From the NCBI GenBank assembly GCA_910586395.1, contig CAJUFX010000011.1:20697-84696 (forward strand): a stretch of DNA of 64,000 nucleotides. The letters are read 5' to 3'. Position numbers and translations under genes: made by a program. Source of the DNA: an uncultured Bacteroidales bacterium. Lineage in GTDB: Bacteria > Bacteroidota > Bacteroidia > Bacteroidales > P3. A model generated the notes under the pieces. It searched no databases. It had not been told where the DNA came from and saw nothing but the letters and a program-made list of their open reading frames with translations. This document shows, piece after piece, positions 28,492 through 38,216 of the stretch. Positions within the stretch are counted from its first letter, which is position 1. Every line of letters begins with the position of its first letter.

Positions 28492-28519
28492 CGAAGATAC
28501 GAAAAATTCGCTAACTTTG
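28492..28519. promoter_or_regulatory. Divergent promoter region, alaS / membrane protein
   Basis: On the + strand TAACTTTG (28512-28519) fits the -7 box for the gene at 28548. On the - strand the complement of 28492-28499 reads TATCTTCG, a one-mismatch -7 box for alaS. Neither has a clear -33 box. Confidence 0.45.
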
Positions 28520-28547
28520 CCATTCCTCACGTACCATACGTTGCGTC

Positions 28548-29144
28548 ATGAATAGAAAGATAGCCCTATACGCCTCCGCCGTCAATTTGGCCGCGGTAGC
28601 AGGTTTCGCCGTATCCATGCTCTTCCGTTTTGATTTCGGCAGTTACCTTTCTTCCATGTTCATCGCCTTGAGTTTTGTGCCGATGATGAGCGGATATGCC
28701 TTTTCGGCTGAAAAAGAGTCAAAGTCAGCCGGTTATGTGGCCGTCGCTTTCGCCTCGATATACGCCGCCATCATTTTATTGGTCTATTACGCGCAGTTGA
28801 CGACGGTCCGGTTGCAGGATCTGACGTCCGAGGCCTCCATACTGCTTGATTTCCAGCAATACGGATTGATGTTCAATTATGATTTGTTAGGATACGGCAT
28901 CATGGCATTGGCCACCTTCTTTGCCGGCTTGACGATAAGCCCACAGACGAAAGCGGATAAAGGACTGAAATATATGCTTCTGATACATGGCGTGTTTTTC
29001 TTCTCCTGCCTGGTCATGCCTATGCTGGGGGTATTCAAGGCGGACAGCCCGGCCTGGACAGGCATCGCGGTATTGGAGTTCTGGTGTCTGTATTTCAGTT
29101 TCATCGACCTCTTGTCATGGCGCTTTTTCAAACGACTTCGGTAA
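28548..29144 (+). CDS. Hypothetical integral membrane protein
   Basis: 198 aa with about six hydrophobic segments (starting LYASAVNLAAVAGFAVSML, ending GIAVLEFWCLYFSFIDLL) and no recognised catalytic motif. The arrangement suggests a small polytopic inner-membrane protein. Family not identified. A Bacteroidota -7 box lies 29 bp before the ATG. Its last 30 bases overlap the 3' end of the convergent RhuM-like gene, which probably arrived later. Confidence 0.7.
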   Translation: MNRKIALYASAVNLAAVAGFAVSMLFRFDFGSYLSSMFIALSFVPMMSGYAFSAEKESKSAGYVAVAFASIYAAIILLVYYAQLTTVRLQDLTSEASILLDFQQYGLMFNYDLLGYGIMALATFFAGLTISPQTKADKGLKYMLLIHGVFFFSCLVMPMLGVFKADSPAWTGIAVLEFWCLYFSFIDLLSWRFFKRLR

Positions 29145-30164
29145 TGGTAATAAATCGCATCCCATGTTCAATTTATCAAAATCGCTACGAAATAATCTAT
29201 CTTGTATAATTCTATACTTCTCAAACTCTGTCTCTGCAAATTCTTTGGCATATTCATGGCTAATTTTCCCAGCATGGTCAAGCAATGGCCTCTCATCACT
29301 GGTCAGGTAGGCATCTATTCGTTTTACCCAATCTTCCATCGTCATCGGTATATGCCGTTTTGCCCTGCTTTCCGCAAATTCAAGCACAGCCGTAACTATC
29401 CGCCCCATATCTTCCAACTCATTTTGTTTTAGATAGTTCTTGGCTATCCCGACATCGGTTTTTACTATTTTTCCGTCCGGTGCATTTTCCCAAGATGTCA
29501 GTCCCATGTGCTCCTTTTCGGCATCTGCACGTTCCACTATCAATTCCGCAGCCGTGTGTTCGTGGACGGCATAATGCATTTTATTCTGTATTTTTCTAAA
29601 AAACAATTTTGTAGTAGGTGCCTCTTTGTTATAGTCAATACTCGTGGCGTAAATATCTGTAAGTTTCTGGTAAAAACGCCGTTCAGACAAACGGATTTCC
29701 CGTATTTCCGCAAGCAAGTGTTCAAAATAGTCTTCATTCAGGAAAGTACCGTTCTCCATTCGCTTTTTGTCAATCACATAACCACGCAAAGAGAATTGAC
29801 GAAGTACGAAGGTACACCATTGACGAAATTGGGTCGCACGGATTGAATTTACTCTATATCCCACAGAGATAATGGCATCAAGGTTGTAAAACTCCATCGT
29901 CCGACGAATAGTTCGGTTTCCTTCTTTTTGAACTATTTCCATTTTGGAAATAGTTGACTCATGGTTAAGTTCCCCTTCGGAAAAAATATTGGCAAGATGT
30001 TTGTTAATGGCTGGTACTCCAACATCAAACAATTGAGCCATCGCTTTCTGCGTAGCCCATACCGTTTCATTTTTATAAAATACCTGAACACCTTCCTCTT
30101 TCCCCGCCGCCACAAAAGTCAGGAACTCCACCGTACTGTTTCGTATTTCAAACTTATTATCCAT
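29115..30164 (-). CDS. RhuM-family (virulence RhuM) protein
   Basis: 349 aa resembling the RhuM family first noted on Salmonella pathogenicity island 3 and common on mobile elements. The N-terminal part looks DNA-binding (VFYKNETVWATQKAMAQLF, INKHLANIFSEGEL), followed by conserved FYNLDAIISVGYRVNS and FRQWCTFVLRQF. The C-terminal part (~200-330) has HEHTAAELIVERAD and IAKNYLKQNELEDMGRIV. Biochemical function is not established. Base composition is clearly more AT-rich than the neighbouring core genes, indicating transfer. TAAATTTG (complement of 30172-30179) just before the ATG may be its -7 box. It overlaps the convergent membrane gene by 30 bp. Confidence 0.82.
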   Translation of the reverse strand: MDNKFEIRNSTVEFLTFVAAGKEEGVQVFYKNETVWATQKAMAQLFDVGVPAINKHLANIFSEGELNHESTISKMEIVQKEGNRTIRRTMEFYNLDAIISVGYRVNSIRATQFRQWCTFVLRQFSLRGYVIDKKRMENGTFLNEDYFEHLLAEIREIRLSERRFYQKLTDIYATSIDYNKEAPTTKLFFRKIQNKMHYAVHEHTAAELIVERADAEKEHMGLTSWENAPDGKIVKTDVGIAKNYLKQNELEDMGRIVTAVLEFAESRAKRHIPMTMEDWVKRIDAYLTSDERPLLDHAGKISHEYAKEFAETEFEKYRIIQDRLFRSDFDKLNMGCDLLPLPKSFEKAP

Positions 30165-30299
30165 AACAAAACAAATTTAACGAAAAGCTATAAATCTCTT
30201 TAGAACTAATCCTAAATTTTCCTTAATCACTATAAAAATCTTTCACTATCAAATAGGTAAGCAACCTTAGATTTTCAAATCGACATATATTTCCTTGTT

Positions 30300-30950
30300 T
30301 TACAACAAATTAAGGATTTCGGAGGGATGGGCGACGATGTGGCAGGCACCGGCGGCGCGGAGTTCGGCCTCGGGACGGAAGCCCCAAAGCACGCCGACCG
30401 ACGTGAGGCCGCTGCGGCGCGCCGTCTCCATATCGACGGCCGAATCGCCGACGTAAAGCGTTTGTTCCGCCGGCACGTCCAGTTCGCGCAGGAGGTCGTG
30501 GACGATGGCCGGGTCGGGCTTGACCGGCGCGCCGGGGCGTTGTCCATAGACGCAGCCGAACAGGCCGGAGCCGAAATAGTGGCGCACGATTTCGACGGCC
30601 GCGGCATGGGGTTTGTTGGAAGCCACGGCGAGTTGCATACCGCGGGCGCGCAAGGCCCGCAACAGTTCGGGGATGCCGGCGTAGGGCGCGGTGGCGTCCA
30701 TGTCGTGGCGGTTGTAGTAGTCTAAGAATTGTTGCAATGCGCCGGCCATGATTTCAGGTCGGCGCGCCGCCTCGGGCAAGGCCCGTTCCACGAGTTTGGC
30801 CACACCGTCGCCGACCTTGAAGCGATAGTCGGGCACGGGATGGATGGGATAGCCCAGACGCGCGAGGACGGTGTTCATCGCGGCCGCCAGATCGGCCAAC
30901 GTATCGACCAACGTTCCGTCCAAATCAAAGATAACGAGTTTTGTAGTCAT
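30300..30950 (-). CDS. HAD-superfamily hydrolase, phosphoglycolate phosphatase-like
   Basis: 216 aa with HAD motif I (FDLDGTLVDT), motif II (AVASNKP), the motif III lysine (APVKPDP) and motif IV (YVGDSAVDMETA). The helical cap domain after motif I fits the Gph/PGP subfamily, which removes phosphate from 2-phosphoglycolate formed during DNA repair or oxygen damage; other small phosphosugars are possible. It begins 15 bp after the AddA-like nuclease gene, and that neighbour supports a DNA-repair link by inference. Confidence 0.85.
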   Translation of the reverse strand: MTTKLVIFDLDGTLVDTLADLAAAMNTVLARLGYPIHPVPDYRFKVGDGVAKLVERALPEAARRPEIMAGALQQFLDYYNRHDMDATAPYAGIPELLRALRARGMQLAVASNKPHAAAVEIVRHYFGSGLFGCVYGQRPGAPVKPDPAIVHDLLRELDVPAEQTLYVGDSAVDMETARRSGLTSVGVLWGFRPEAELRAAGACHIVAHPSEILNLL

Positions 30951-30965
30951 ATTGTTTAACAGTCT

Positions 30966-33900
30966 TCAAAAAGCCGGGGCGGAAAGTTCTTCGGAAGCCG
31001 TCACTTCCTTGACCTCGACCTTGACGGTTGACAGGTGGATGTAAACGAGGTAGGCGCGGACGGGCTTGGCGGTCATGCGGTACAGCAGGTCGCGGTAGGC
31101 CGCCACCTGACGGACGTGTTCGGGCTGCGCCTCGCCGGTCTTGTAATCGATTACATAGAGGTCGTCAGGGCCTATGGCCACGCGGTCGGGACGGTATATC
31201 CGCCCGTCGCAACAGAGTTCGCGCTCGTTGTAGATGCAGTAGAGAGGCGAAAAACAGGCCTGCAACAGCGGATGCGCCAACACGGCTTCGACCTGCGCTA
31301 CGGCGGCATCGGGCGTATAAACGGCATTGGGGGCTTCGCAGCCGTCGTCGGCCAAAGAGGGCGCCACGGCCGGCCATTGTTCCGCGACGACGGCTGCCAC
31401 GGCCGCCCGGTCGAAACGGCGGGCGTCGGAAATGCCGCTCAGCAGGCGATGGATGAATTCGCCCCAAATCCGTTCGGGACGCTTGGCCGCTTCACGATAA
31501 CTGAAAGCCGGTTCGAAGCGCGGCATCCAGTCGGTCTGCCGGGCGGCCGCGAGCCGCCGCGCCGCCTGCCCGCCGGCCACAGCACCGGCAACACCGGCAA
31601 CACCGGCATTGGCAACATCGCCCCCGACCGGCGTACCAACCTCCGCCCTATCGGCAACCTCAACCCGCGATAAGGCGACCTCCGCCCTACCGGCAGCCCC
31701 AGCCTCAACCCCGGCCTCGGCCGGCGAGGCGGGCGCGGCGGCCGAAGCCCCCTTGGCCTTGGGTTCAGCCTCCGTCCACTCGCTTTCATCGGCTAAATAA
31801 GCCGGATAACGTTCCGTAAACCGCGCCCAATAGCGGTTCTCGGCATAGGCGCCGCTGCGTGCGACCTCCTTGCTCAGCACATAGAGCTTTTTCCGCGGCC
31901 GCGTCGTCGTAACATACAGCATATTGATGCGGTCGATGACCGCTTTCACGGACTCGGTTTCCGCCTCCGCCCGCGCCGCCTCATCGACGGTCTGCGCCAT
32001 CGCGTCCTTGACCGACAGCAGCCCGACCGGCAAACCCGCCGCCCCGGAAGAAGTCTCGTCCGCTTCCGCTTGGTTCAACTGCGTCCAAACCCAACCTTCG
32101 TTCCGCGGCGCGTCAGACGCAAACGCATAGATGACCACCGGATATTCCAAGCCCTTGGACTTGTGCACGGTCGTAACCCGGACGGCATCGCGTTGCCCGC
32201 CCGCCGTCTGCAACATGCTCTTTTCCGCCCAACCGTCTTCCCATTCCCGCACGAAATCCGCCTCGGCGCGCAGGCCCGACCGTTGCACCACATCCATGAA
32301 CGACAGCACATATTGGTCGGCCTCCGCCCGCAAATTCCAAGTCCGCAAAATATGCTGCAGCTTGTCGTAAAGGCTGCGGCCGCTGCGCGCCAAACCGCGC
32401 AGATAACGCAAGCGCCGGGTCAGCGTTTCGTCGTCCGAAGCCGAACCGCCGCCCGAAACGTCGCCCGCCTCCCCGGCCTGCCGGGTCATAAACCACTGCA
32501 ATTTCCGGCGGGCGGTTTCCGAACGCGGCGCGCCCATATAACGCAAGGCCGCCACCAGCAGGCGGACCGTCAAGGAAGTGCGCAACAGCAGGCTGCTGTC
32601 CGTATCGACCTTGACGCCGTTTTCTACCAGGCAGGACGAGACAAGATTGACGCGGTCGTTGCGCGTGCACAAAACGGCCACCTCGCCCGGCTCATGATGC
32701 CGCAAAATGGCCTGTATCAGCCGGACATTCCATGCCTCGTAGGTCTCCGGCGCGGCCGCTTCCACCGCCTCCCCGGAAGCCGCCGAAACCCCATCCGCCA
32801 AGCCGTCCGCCGCTCCGGAAGCCGAAGCCGCGGCCGTCTTCTCATAGAAACAGACGCGCACGGCCTGCGGATTTTCGGCCGGCAGACACGCCGTTTCCGT
32901 CTTGTAATACTGTTCGTGCGCCGCGTAAATCCGTTGCAACCGCTGCCGCACCGCTTCCCATGCGGGCACGGCATCCGCCTTTTCCGGCTCAAATTCTTCC
33001 AACAGAAAACGGTAAAACAGATTGTTGAACGCGATGATACCGGCTTCCGACCGCCAATTGGAGACCAATTGCTCGTTTTGCGCCAAAGCCGTATCCTCGC
33101 GCAAGGCCAACATCTGTTCCACATTGGCCGAACGGAACCGGTAAATCGATTGTTTGGGGTCACCCACCACCATGTTCCAATCGCCCGAAGCGCGGTTGTT
33201 GTCAATGAGCGGCAACAGGTTCTCCCACTGCAGCGTGGACGTGTCCTGAAACTCATCCACGAGGATATGGCGATAGACGGCGCCGACCCTTTCGTACAGA
33301 TAGGGCACGTCGGTCTGCGCTAAGAGCCCGTGGATTTTGCGGTTGAATTCCGAAATCGGCACGCGGCCCTCCGCCTGTTGCATCCGGCCCTTCAAGTCAT
33401 CCGCCCGCTTCATGAGCGCGAGCGCATACAGATGCTTTTCCAACGCGGCCTCATAGACGTAACGCGCCGTATCCAAGGCTTGCAGACGGTCGTAATGGCG
33501 TTGTATGCCGGCGGCCGCTTCGGTGCGGGACGCATCGGACAGAAAGCCCTTTTCCACGCTTTTGCGCCAGGTGGCCTTTTCCGCGCCCTCCAAAAACGCC
33601 CGCAAGACCGCGCGGCCATCCCGCAAAGGGTTCTTGAAAAACGTCCAGAAGCCGCGCGACTTACCCTGAAAATCATCGGCCTCCAAATTTTCGGCCCGGA
33701 TCAAATCCGTCAGTTCGGTATAAATGGCCAAAGCCGCCTTTTCGCAGGCGCGCCGGCGTTTGGCAAAACCTTCGATGTCCTGCAACAGCACCGCTTCGTC
33801 ACAGGCCGACAACAGCCGCAGCCTCTCTTCGCTCTTTTCCTCGAACGCCATACCCAACACGCGGTTCAAGGCCGGCGTGATTTCCATGCGCCCCTTGTCT

Positions 33901-34451
33901 TCGTTTTCGGCCATTTCGTCCAAAAAGCCGTCCAACAGCGCCGTCAGCGTCTGCTGTTGCGGCATACCGTAGGCCGAGAGCAGGCTTTCGCGGATTTCCT
34001 CCACCCAGCGGTCGGTCTCTATGTCGGTTTCGTAAGTGCGCGGCAGGCCGAGTTCGAACGCGAACGGCCGGATGACGCGCTGCACGAAACTGTCGATCGT
34101 CTGCACGGAAAAGTTGCCGTAATCGTGCAACAGATAACGCAGGACATCGCCCGCACGCTGCAGAAGCACCTCGGCGGACAAACCGGTTTCGGCCTGCAAA
34201 TCGGCCGCCGCGTCGGCACCGGAAGCCACCTGCGAAAGCGTTTCCATAATCTTACGCTTCATGTCGGCGGCCGCCGCGTTGGTGAACGTAATGGCCAAGA
34301 CCGCGGCCGCCTGCCGCGCCTGCCAATGGCGGTCGCCCGCCACCGACAGACGGATGTAGGCGCGTGTCAGCGTATAGGTCTTGCCCGACCCGGCCGAAGC
34401 CGTATAAACGCTGATTTTATGGGTATCGATAGTTTGCTTATCGGATTTCAT
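30966..34451 (-). CDS. addA: UvrD-type helicase/nuclease, AddA-like subunit
   Basis: 1161 aa from the ATG at 34451 (MKSDKQTIDTHKISVY). Superfamily 1A helicase motifs: Walker A in YTASAGSGKTYTLTRA, motif Ia AITFTNAAAADMK, motif II LVDEFQDTSTLQWE, motif III VVGDPKQSIYRFR, motif V TTVHKSKGLEYPVVIY, motif VI TTTRPRKKLYVL. A C-terminal PD-(D/E)XK nuclease has VIDYKTGEAQPEHVRQV. With the AddB-like gene just upstream it should form the double-strand-break resection and recombination complex. Two Ala/Gly/Glu-rich insertions are present: residues ~545-570, and a longer one at ~900-970 encoded by tandem DNA repeats near 31,560-31,760. Confidence 0.88.
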   Translation of the reverse strand: MKSDKQTIDTHKISVYTASAGSGKTYTLTRAYIRLSVAGDRHWQARQAAAVLAITFTNAAAADMKRKIMETLSQVASGADAAADLQAETGLSAEVLLQRAGDVLRYLLHDYGNFSVQTIDSFVQRVIRPFAFELGLPRTYETDIETDRWVEEIRESLLSAYGMPQQQTLTALLDGFLDEMAENEDKGRMEITPALNRVLGMAFEEKSEERLRLLSACDEAVLLQDIEGFAKRRRACEKAALAIYTELTDLIRAENLEADDFQGKSRGFWTFFKNPLRDGRAVLRAFLEGAEKATWRKSVEKGFLSDASRTEAAAGIQRHYDRLQALDTARYVYEAALEKHLYALALMKRADDLKGRMQQAEGRVPISEFNRKIHGLLAQTDVPYLYERVGAVYRHILVDEFQDTSTLQWENLLPLIDNNRASGDWNMVVGDPKQSIYRFRSANVEQMLALREDTALAQNEQLVSNWRSEAGIIAFNNLFYRFLLEEFEPEKADAVPAWEAVRQRLQRIYAAHEQYYKTETACLPAENPQAVRVCFYEKTAAASASGAADGLADGVSAASGEAVEAAAPETYEAWNVRLIQAILRHHEPGEVAVLCTRNDRVNLVSSCLVENGVKVDTDSSLLLRTSLTVRLLVAALRYMGAPRSETARRKLQWFMTRQAGEAGDVSGGGSASDDETLTRRLRYLRGLARSGRSLYDKLQHILRTWNLRAEADQYVLSFMDVVQRSGLRAEADFVREWEDGWAEKSMLQTAGGQRDAVRVTTVHKSKGLEYPVVIYAFASDAPRNEGWVWTQLNQAEADETSSGAAGLPVGLLSVKDAMAQTVDEAARAEAETESVKAVIDRINMLYVTTTRPRKKLYVLSKEVARSGAYAENRYWARFTERYPAYLADESEWTEAEPKAKGASAAAPASPAEAGVEAGAAGRAEVALSRVEVADRAEVGTPVGGDVANAGVAGVAGAVAGGQAARRLAAARQTDWMPRFEPAFSYREAAKRPERIWGEFIHRLLSGISDARRFDRAAVAAVVAEQWPAVAPSLADDGCEAPNAVYTPDAAVAQVEAVLAHPLLQACFSPLYCIYNERELCCDGRIYRPDRVAIGPDDLYVIDYKTGEAQPEHVRQVAAYRDLLYRMTAKPVRAYLVYIHLSTVKVEVKEVTASEELSAPAF

Positions 34452-34467
34452 CTCTGTTTCTTTAAGC

Positions 34468-34551
34468 GCCGCGACCCAAAGCCGCGGTTCACAACCGCGA
34501 CCCAAGGCCACGACTTTTCATGCAGGCCGCGCCCCAAAGCCGCGGTTCACA
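34468..34551. repeat. Short direct repeat between addA and addB
   Basis: A 26-nt unit occurs at 34468-34493 and 34526-34551 with one mismatch; the shared core is CCCAAAGCCGCGGTTCACA. A third partial copy lies between them near 34494-34510. The unit contains CCGCGGTT/AACCGCG inverted arms. Function unknown. Confidence 0.6.
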
Positions 34552-34560
34552 CGCCCGTTT

Positions 34561-37461
34561 CTACAAACCGCACATATCGGCATAGGGACAATAACGGCAA
34601 GCCGTCAAATCCTGTGTAAACGGCCGGTCGCCGTCCGTCATTTCCGTCAAAACGCCGTCCAGCCAATCTTCCAGTCCGGCGATTTTCTCCGCCTCGGGCA
34701 GTTCGACCCATTCGCCGTTGAGCGGCACATAACCGCCGTCCAAGCCGGCCAGGGCGTAATTGCAAGCCGCCGGAAACGTTCCCGGCCGGCGGCCTTTCAT
34801 CACCCAGTACATATAGGCGTACAACAGCAACTGCAAGGCCTTGCCGTGCGTGGGGTCACTCAAATCGGCCACCTCCCTTATCCGCAAATCCTTGGCCTCC
34901 ACCACACCCGTCTTGTAATCGACCACACGCTCCCCGCCGCGCCAGATATCCACCCGGTCGGCCTTCCCCGCCAACTGACAGCCGCTATCCTTGAAAGGCA
35001 CCCGCATATTGGTTTCGCAGGCCGCCACGCCGCCCCATTCGCCATCTTCGAGACGGGTCTCGCGCGCAAACGTCTTGGCGAAATAGTGCAGCCAGCGTTC
35101 CATCTTTTTAAACTCCAAACCGTTTTTACCGGTCTTATATGACAAACCGGCCAATTCGGCCGTCACGGCGCTTTCCAAACGCGCCGGGAAAGTCTTTTCA
35201 AATTCGTCCGCATCACGCGCCGTCAGCCGCCGCCCTATGCGTTCTTTGAAGAAATCTTCCAGCACGCGATGCACGACCGTACCCTTGCGCGCCGCATCCA
35301 GGCTGTCGTCAAACTCGCTGCGGTCGGCCAGTTTCAAAACGTATTTGTAATAAAACTGCAAGCTGCAATTCAGATAGGTATGGATGGCCGAGGGGGAAAT
35401 ACCGCTTTGCAGATGCCGCTTCACCGCATCCAAAACCGCCGCGTCCTTAAACACTTCGATCAGGCCGGCGCCCGCATCGCGCAGGGTCGGAAACGGATAG
35501 GGCGCCGCATCGGCCGCCATGTCGGGTTGTTCATAAGCCAACTGCCACAGGAAACGGCTCTTTTCCTGTTTCTCGCTCTGCTCGTACAGGCAGACCACGC
35601 GCGAGGGACAGGCCAACAGCCGGTAGAAATAATAGGCCTGCATCGCGTTGCGTTCTTTCAAAGTCGGGATATGGCAATGCCGTTTGAGCGCGTCCATGAG
35701 GAAGGAGGCTTCGTATTGACCCGACGGCAGAATGCCCTCGTTGAGCGAGAGGATGATGACACGGTCGAAATCCAGCATACGGGTTTCCAGCATGCCGCTG
35801 ATCTGCACCGGCGCCGCCGGATCGCCCTTATAGTGCAGGCTGAGGCCGGAGAGAGCCGCCATCGCCTGACGTTTCCAGACATAGAACGGCATGTGGATCC
35901 GGTCGCAAAGGCCGCGGATTTCATTTTCCCGCGCTAAGTAATCCAAGGCTAAATGCCGGTATTCCTTTTCGTAATCCGAAGCCGTTTGATCCGACAGGCG
36001 TTGCAACAGGGCCGTAAGTTGGAGGCCGTAAGTGCGGGCGTCGGTATCGGCGTCGAAGCAGAAATCGCCGATTTGCGACCAGACCGGGGCGGCGACGCAG
36101 GCAAAACGCGCCCCTAAGGCCGCCCAGTCCACCTGCGTGAAAACGCCTTGATTCTGTTTGTAAAGCTCGTTCAACTGCTGTTCCACCTCCGCCTCGTCCG
36201 GCAAGCCGGCCGCCTTTTCAGCCGCCTGCGCGGCAGAAGCGTCGCCGCCCACGCCCGCAAACGACAGCCGGGCGGTGGACCGCAGCAGGGCCGCCAGCGT
36301 CTCCATGCGGATGCCGGCCACGCCGATCTCGGCGGCACGTTCGGCTTCCTCCCGGCCCGCACACAAGGCTTCGACCCAAACATGCGTATGGGTGCCGTCG
36401 AGCGGCACGCCGACCGAAAGGTTATACGAAAGCCCTTCGGCTTCGGGCAAGGCATTGAGCAAGGGTTGGAGCAAAGCCTCCTCGTTGAGCACGACGGCCG
36501 TCCGGCCACGGAAGCCCTCCTGCAAATACCAGCGGGCGATATAATCCGCCGCCATTTCAGCCTGCCCCGTCCATTGCGGCACACCCTGCACGACGATTTT
36601 TTGCCCATGGATGCCGTCGGTCATCTCTTCCGGCACGATATGCCGCCCGATATACGGGTCTTTGGCATACCGCCGCAAAAACAGCCCGGCTTCCTGCAAC
36701 GGGTCTTCGACATAATAGCGGTCGGCGTCCCAATAGACTTCGGCGCGGCCGGCCTTGACCAACATACGCATGAGTTCCGCCTCGGCTTCCGTAATGGCGT
36801 TGAAGCCGGCGAACAGCGTGAATACGCCGGGGCCGGGGGTGGACGCGGCGGCCTCAACCCCGGCGCCGGCGGGCGCGGCTTCCAGGTCCCGCCTCAGCTT
36901 TTCCACCGCCCGCCGCTCGGCCAGGCCCGGATAAGCGACTCCTTCGGCCGACAAAGCGGCCGTAAACCGTTCGTAAATCGGCTGGAGTTGCGTAAAGAAC
37001 CGCAGGTAGGCGGCCTGTATGGCCGACTGCTCGTTCAAACTGAAATCCATGCCCGCGATGCGCTTTTCGTCGGCCACATAATGCAAAACCTCCGAAACGG
37101 GCGCCAACTGCGCGTCCAACTGGTGGAAATCGCTCAACAACAAGGCGCCCCACTCCATGAAATCGGCATAGGCGCGCGGCGTTTCGCCCACCGCCTCCAT
37201 CTGCCGCCGGTAATGCGCATAGAGTTGCAACGACAGCCAGAGCGGATCGGCCGGCCGGAACCCGGACGTCTCGTAAACGAATTCGTCCATCGTCCGGAAA
37301 CGCGGCAGAAAGAACACCTCGCCCGCCCGCGCGGCGGAAAGCCGCATCGACAGCGTGCGCACGACACGCTGCGACGGCAACACGACCGTCACTTCCGCGT
37401 GTCCGGCCGCATGATGCCGTATTTTTTCGGCCAAATCGTCTATGAAGGGTTTATTTCGCAT
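34561..37461 (-). CDS. addB: PD-(D/E)XK nuclease, AddB-like subunit with Fe-S motif
   Basis: 966 aa. The N-terminus (VTVVLPSQRVVRTLSMRL) resembles the degenerate helicase domain of AddB without a clear Walker A. The C-terminal nuclease has YLNCSLQFYYKYVL, VVDYKTGVVEAKDLRI and the closing ACRYCPYADMC. The Cys near 640 plus the C-x2-C-x5-C tail form the four-Cys iron-sulphur arrangement typical of AddB nuclease domains. An Ala/Pro-rich insertion sits at ~195-212 (36,830-36,890). It partners the AddA-like protein encoded next on the same strand. The 5' end overlaps the DUF4294 gene by 11 bp. Confidence 0.86.
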   Translation of the reverse strand: MRNKPFIDDLAEKIRHHAAGHAEVTVVLPSQRVVRTLSMRLSAARAGEVFFLPRFRTMDEFVYETSGFRPADPLWLSLQLYAHYRRQMEAVGETPRAYADFMEWGALLLSDFHQLDAQLAPVSEVLHYVADEKRIAGMDFSLNEQSAIQAAYLRFFTQLQPIYERFTAALSAEGVAYPGLAERRAVEKLRRDLEAAPAGAGVEAAASTPGPGVFTLFAGFNAITEAEAELMRMLVKAGRAEVYWDADRYYVEDPLQEAGLFLRRYAKDPYIGRHIVPEEMTDGIHGQKIVVQGVPQWTGQAEMAADYIARWYLQEGFRGRTAVVLNEEALLQPLLNALPEAEGLSYNLSVGVPLDGTHTHVWVEALCAGREEAERAAEIGVAGIRMETLAALLRSTARLSFAGVGGDASAAQAAEKAAGLPDEAEVEQQLNELYKQNQGVFTQVDWAALGARFACVAAPVWSQIGDFCFDADTDARTYGLQLTALLQRLSDQTASDYEKEYRHLALDYLARENEIRGLCDRIHMPFYVWKRQAMAALSGLSLHYKGDPAAPVQISGMLETRMLDFDRVIILSLNEGILPSGQYEASFLMDALKRHCHIPTLKERNAMQAYYFYRLLACPSRVVCLYEQSEKQEKSRFLWQLAYEQPDMAADAAPYPFPTLRDAGAGLIEVFKDAAVLDAVKRHLQSGISPSAIHTYLNCSLQFYYKYVLKLADRSEFDDSLDAARKGTVVHRVLEDFFKERIGRRLTARDADEFEKTFPARLESAVTAELAGLSYKTGKNGLEFKKMERWLHYFAKTFARETRLEDGEWGGVAACETNMRVPFKDSGCQLAGKADRVDIWRGGERVVDYKTGVVEAKDLRIREVADLSDPTHGKALQLLLYAYMYWVMKGRRPGTFPAACNYALAGLDGGYVPLNGEWVELPEAEKIAGLEDWLDGVLTEMTDGDRPFTQDLTACRYCPYADMCGL

Positions 37462-38212
37462 GGTGTCTGTCTTGAGGTTCAGGTAAGCGCGAGGGCTCCG
37501 CCCCGGTCGGTCGGGCCGACCGTTTGGATGCCGCGGCGGCCTTGCCGGTCGCCTTGTCAGCCGGTCGCCGCCGGCGGTCCTTCGCTTTCCGCTTGGGCGC
37601 GATGGCCGGCCGGACCGGCGGCGGGATTTCGTTAATTTTGCCGCTTTCTATCTGCTGTACAATACTTTCTATCATCAAATCCTCGCCTGTCGGGTCATAC
37701 ATTTGCTTTAAATCATACCCGAAAGTGGAACCGACAATCTGATAGGTAAACGCACTGAATCCGCTTTTGAACGCCTTGAGCAGGGCGTATGAAGAATGAC
37801 CGGTTTCGCGGCTGATGAGTTTGAAAAGCACCTTGCCCTGACTGACGGTCAGATTCTTCAAATCCGCCAGGAAATCGCGCCGGATCTCGGCTTCGGCCGC
37901 CCGCAAAAAAGCGCGGCGGTCGCGCGACCGCGGCAATTTGGCCAAGGAATCCTCGTACAGCCGGAAACGTTCGCCGGCCATGCGGGCATAGGGATAGACC
38001 TTCTGCACGCGGTATTTCATCCGATAGTATTCCTGTAAATCGGCCGGCGTCAGGCCGTCCGCATGGATTTCCACTTCCGGTAGAAAACGATAGGCTTCTT
38101 CCGAAACGACCGCCGTATCGGACGGACGGCCCTCCGCCGTGTCGGCTCCGCACGCACGCCCCCGCCCGCACACCAGCACCGCCATGCAGACGCCTATCAC
38201 ATACGACTTCAT
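37451..38212 (-). CDS. DUF4294 domain protein, exported
   Basis: 253 aa from the ATG at 38212 (MKSYVIGVCMAVLVCGRG), which gives a signal peptide; a longer in-frame reading would overlap the upstream thioesterase gene. The DUF4294 core is at ~45-185 (YRMKYRVQKVYPYARMA, GHSSYALLKAFKSGFSAF, YDPTGEDLMIE). A tail of ~55 residues is very basic and Ala-rich (KRKAKDRRRRPADKATGK). Function unknown; the family is typical of Bacteroidota. It is tightly packed: 4 bp after the thioesterase and overlapping addB by 11 bp. Confidence 0.8.
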   Translation of the reverse strand: MKSYVIGVCMAVLVCGRGRACGADTAEGRPSDTAVVSEEAYRFLPEVEIHADGLTPADLQEYYRMKYRVQKVYPYARMAGERFRLYEDSLAKLPRSRDRRAFLRAAEAEIRRDFLADLKNLTVSQGKVLFKLISRETGHSSYALLKAFKSGFSAFTYQIVGSTFGYDLKQMYDPTGEDLMIESIVQQIESGKINEIPPPVRPAIAPKRKAKDRRRRPADKATGKAAAASKRSARPTGAEPSRLPEPQDRHHAK

Positions 38213-38216
38213 GGGC

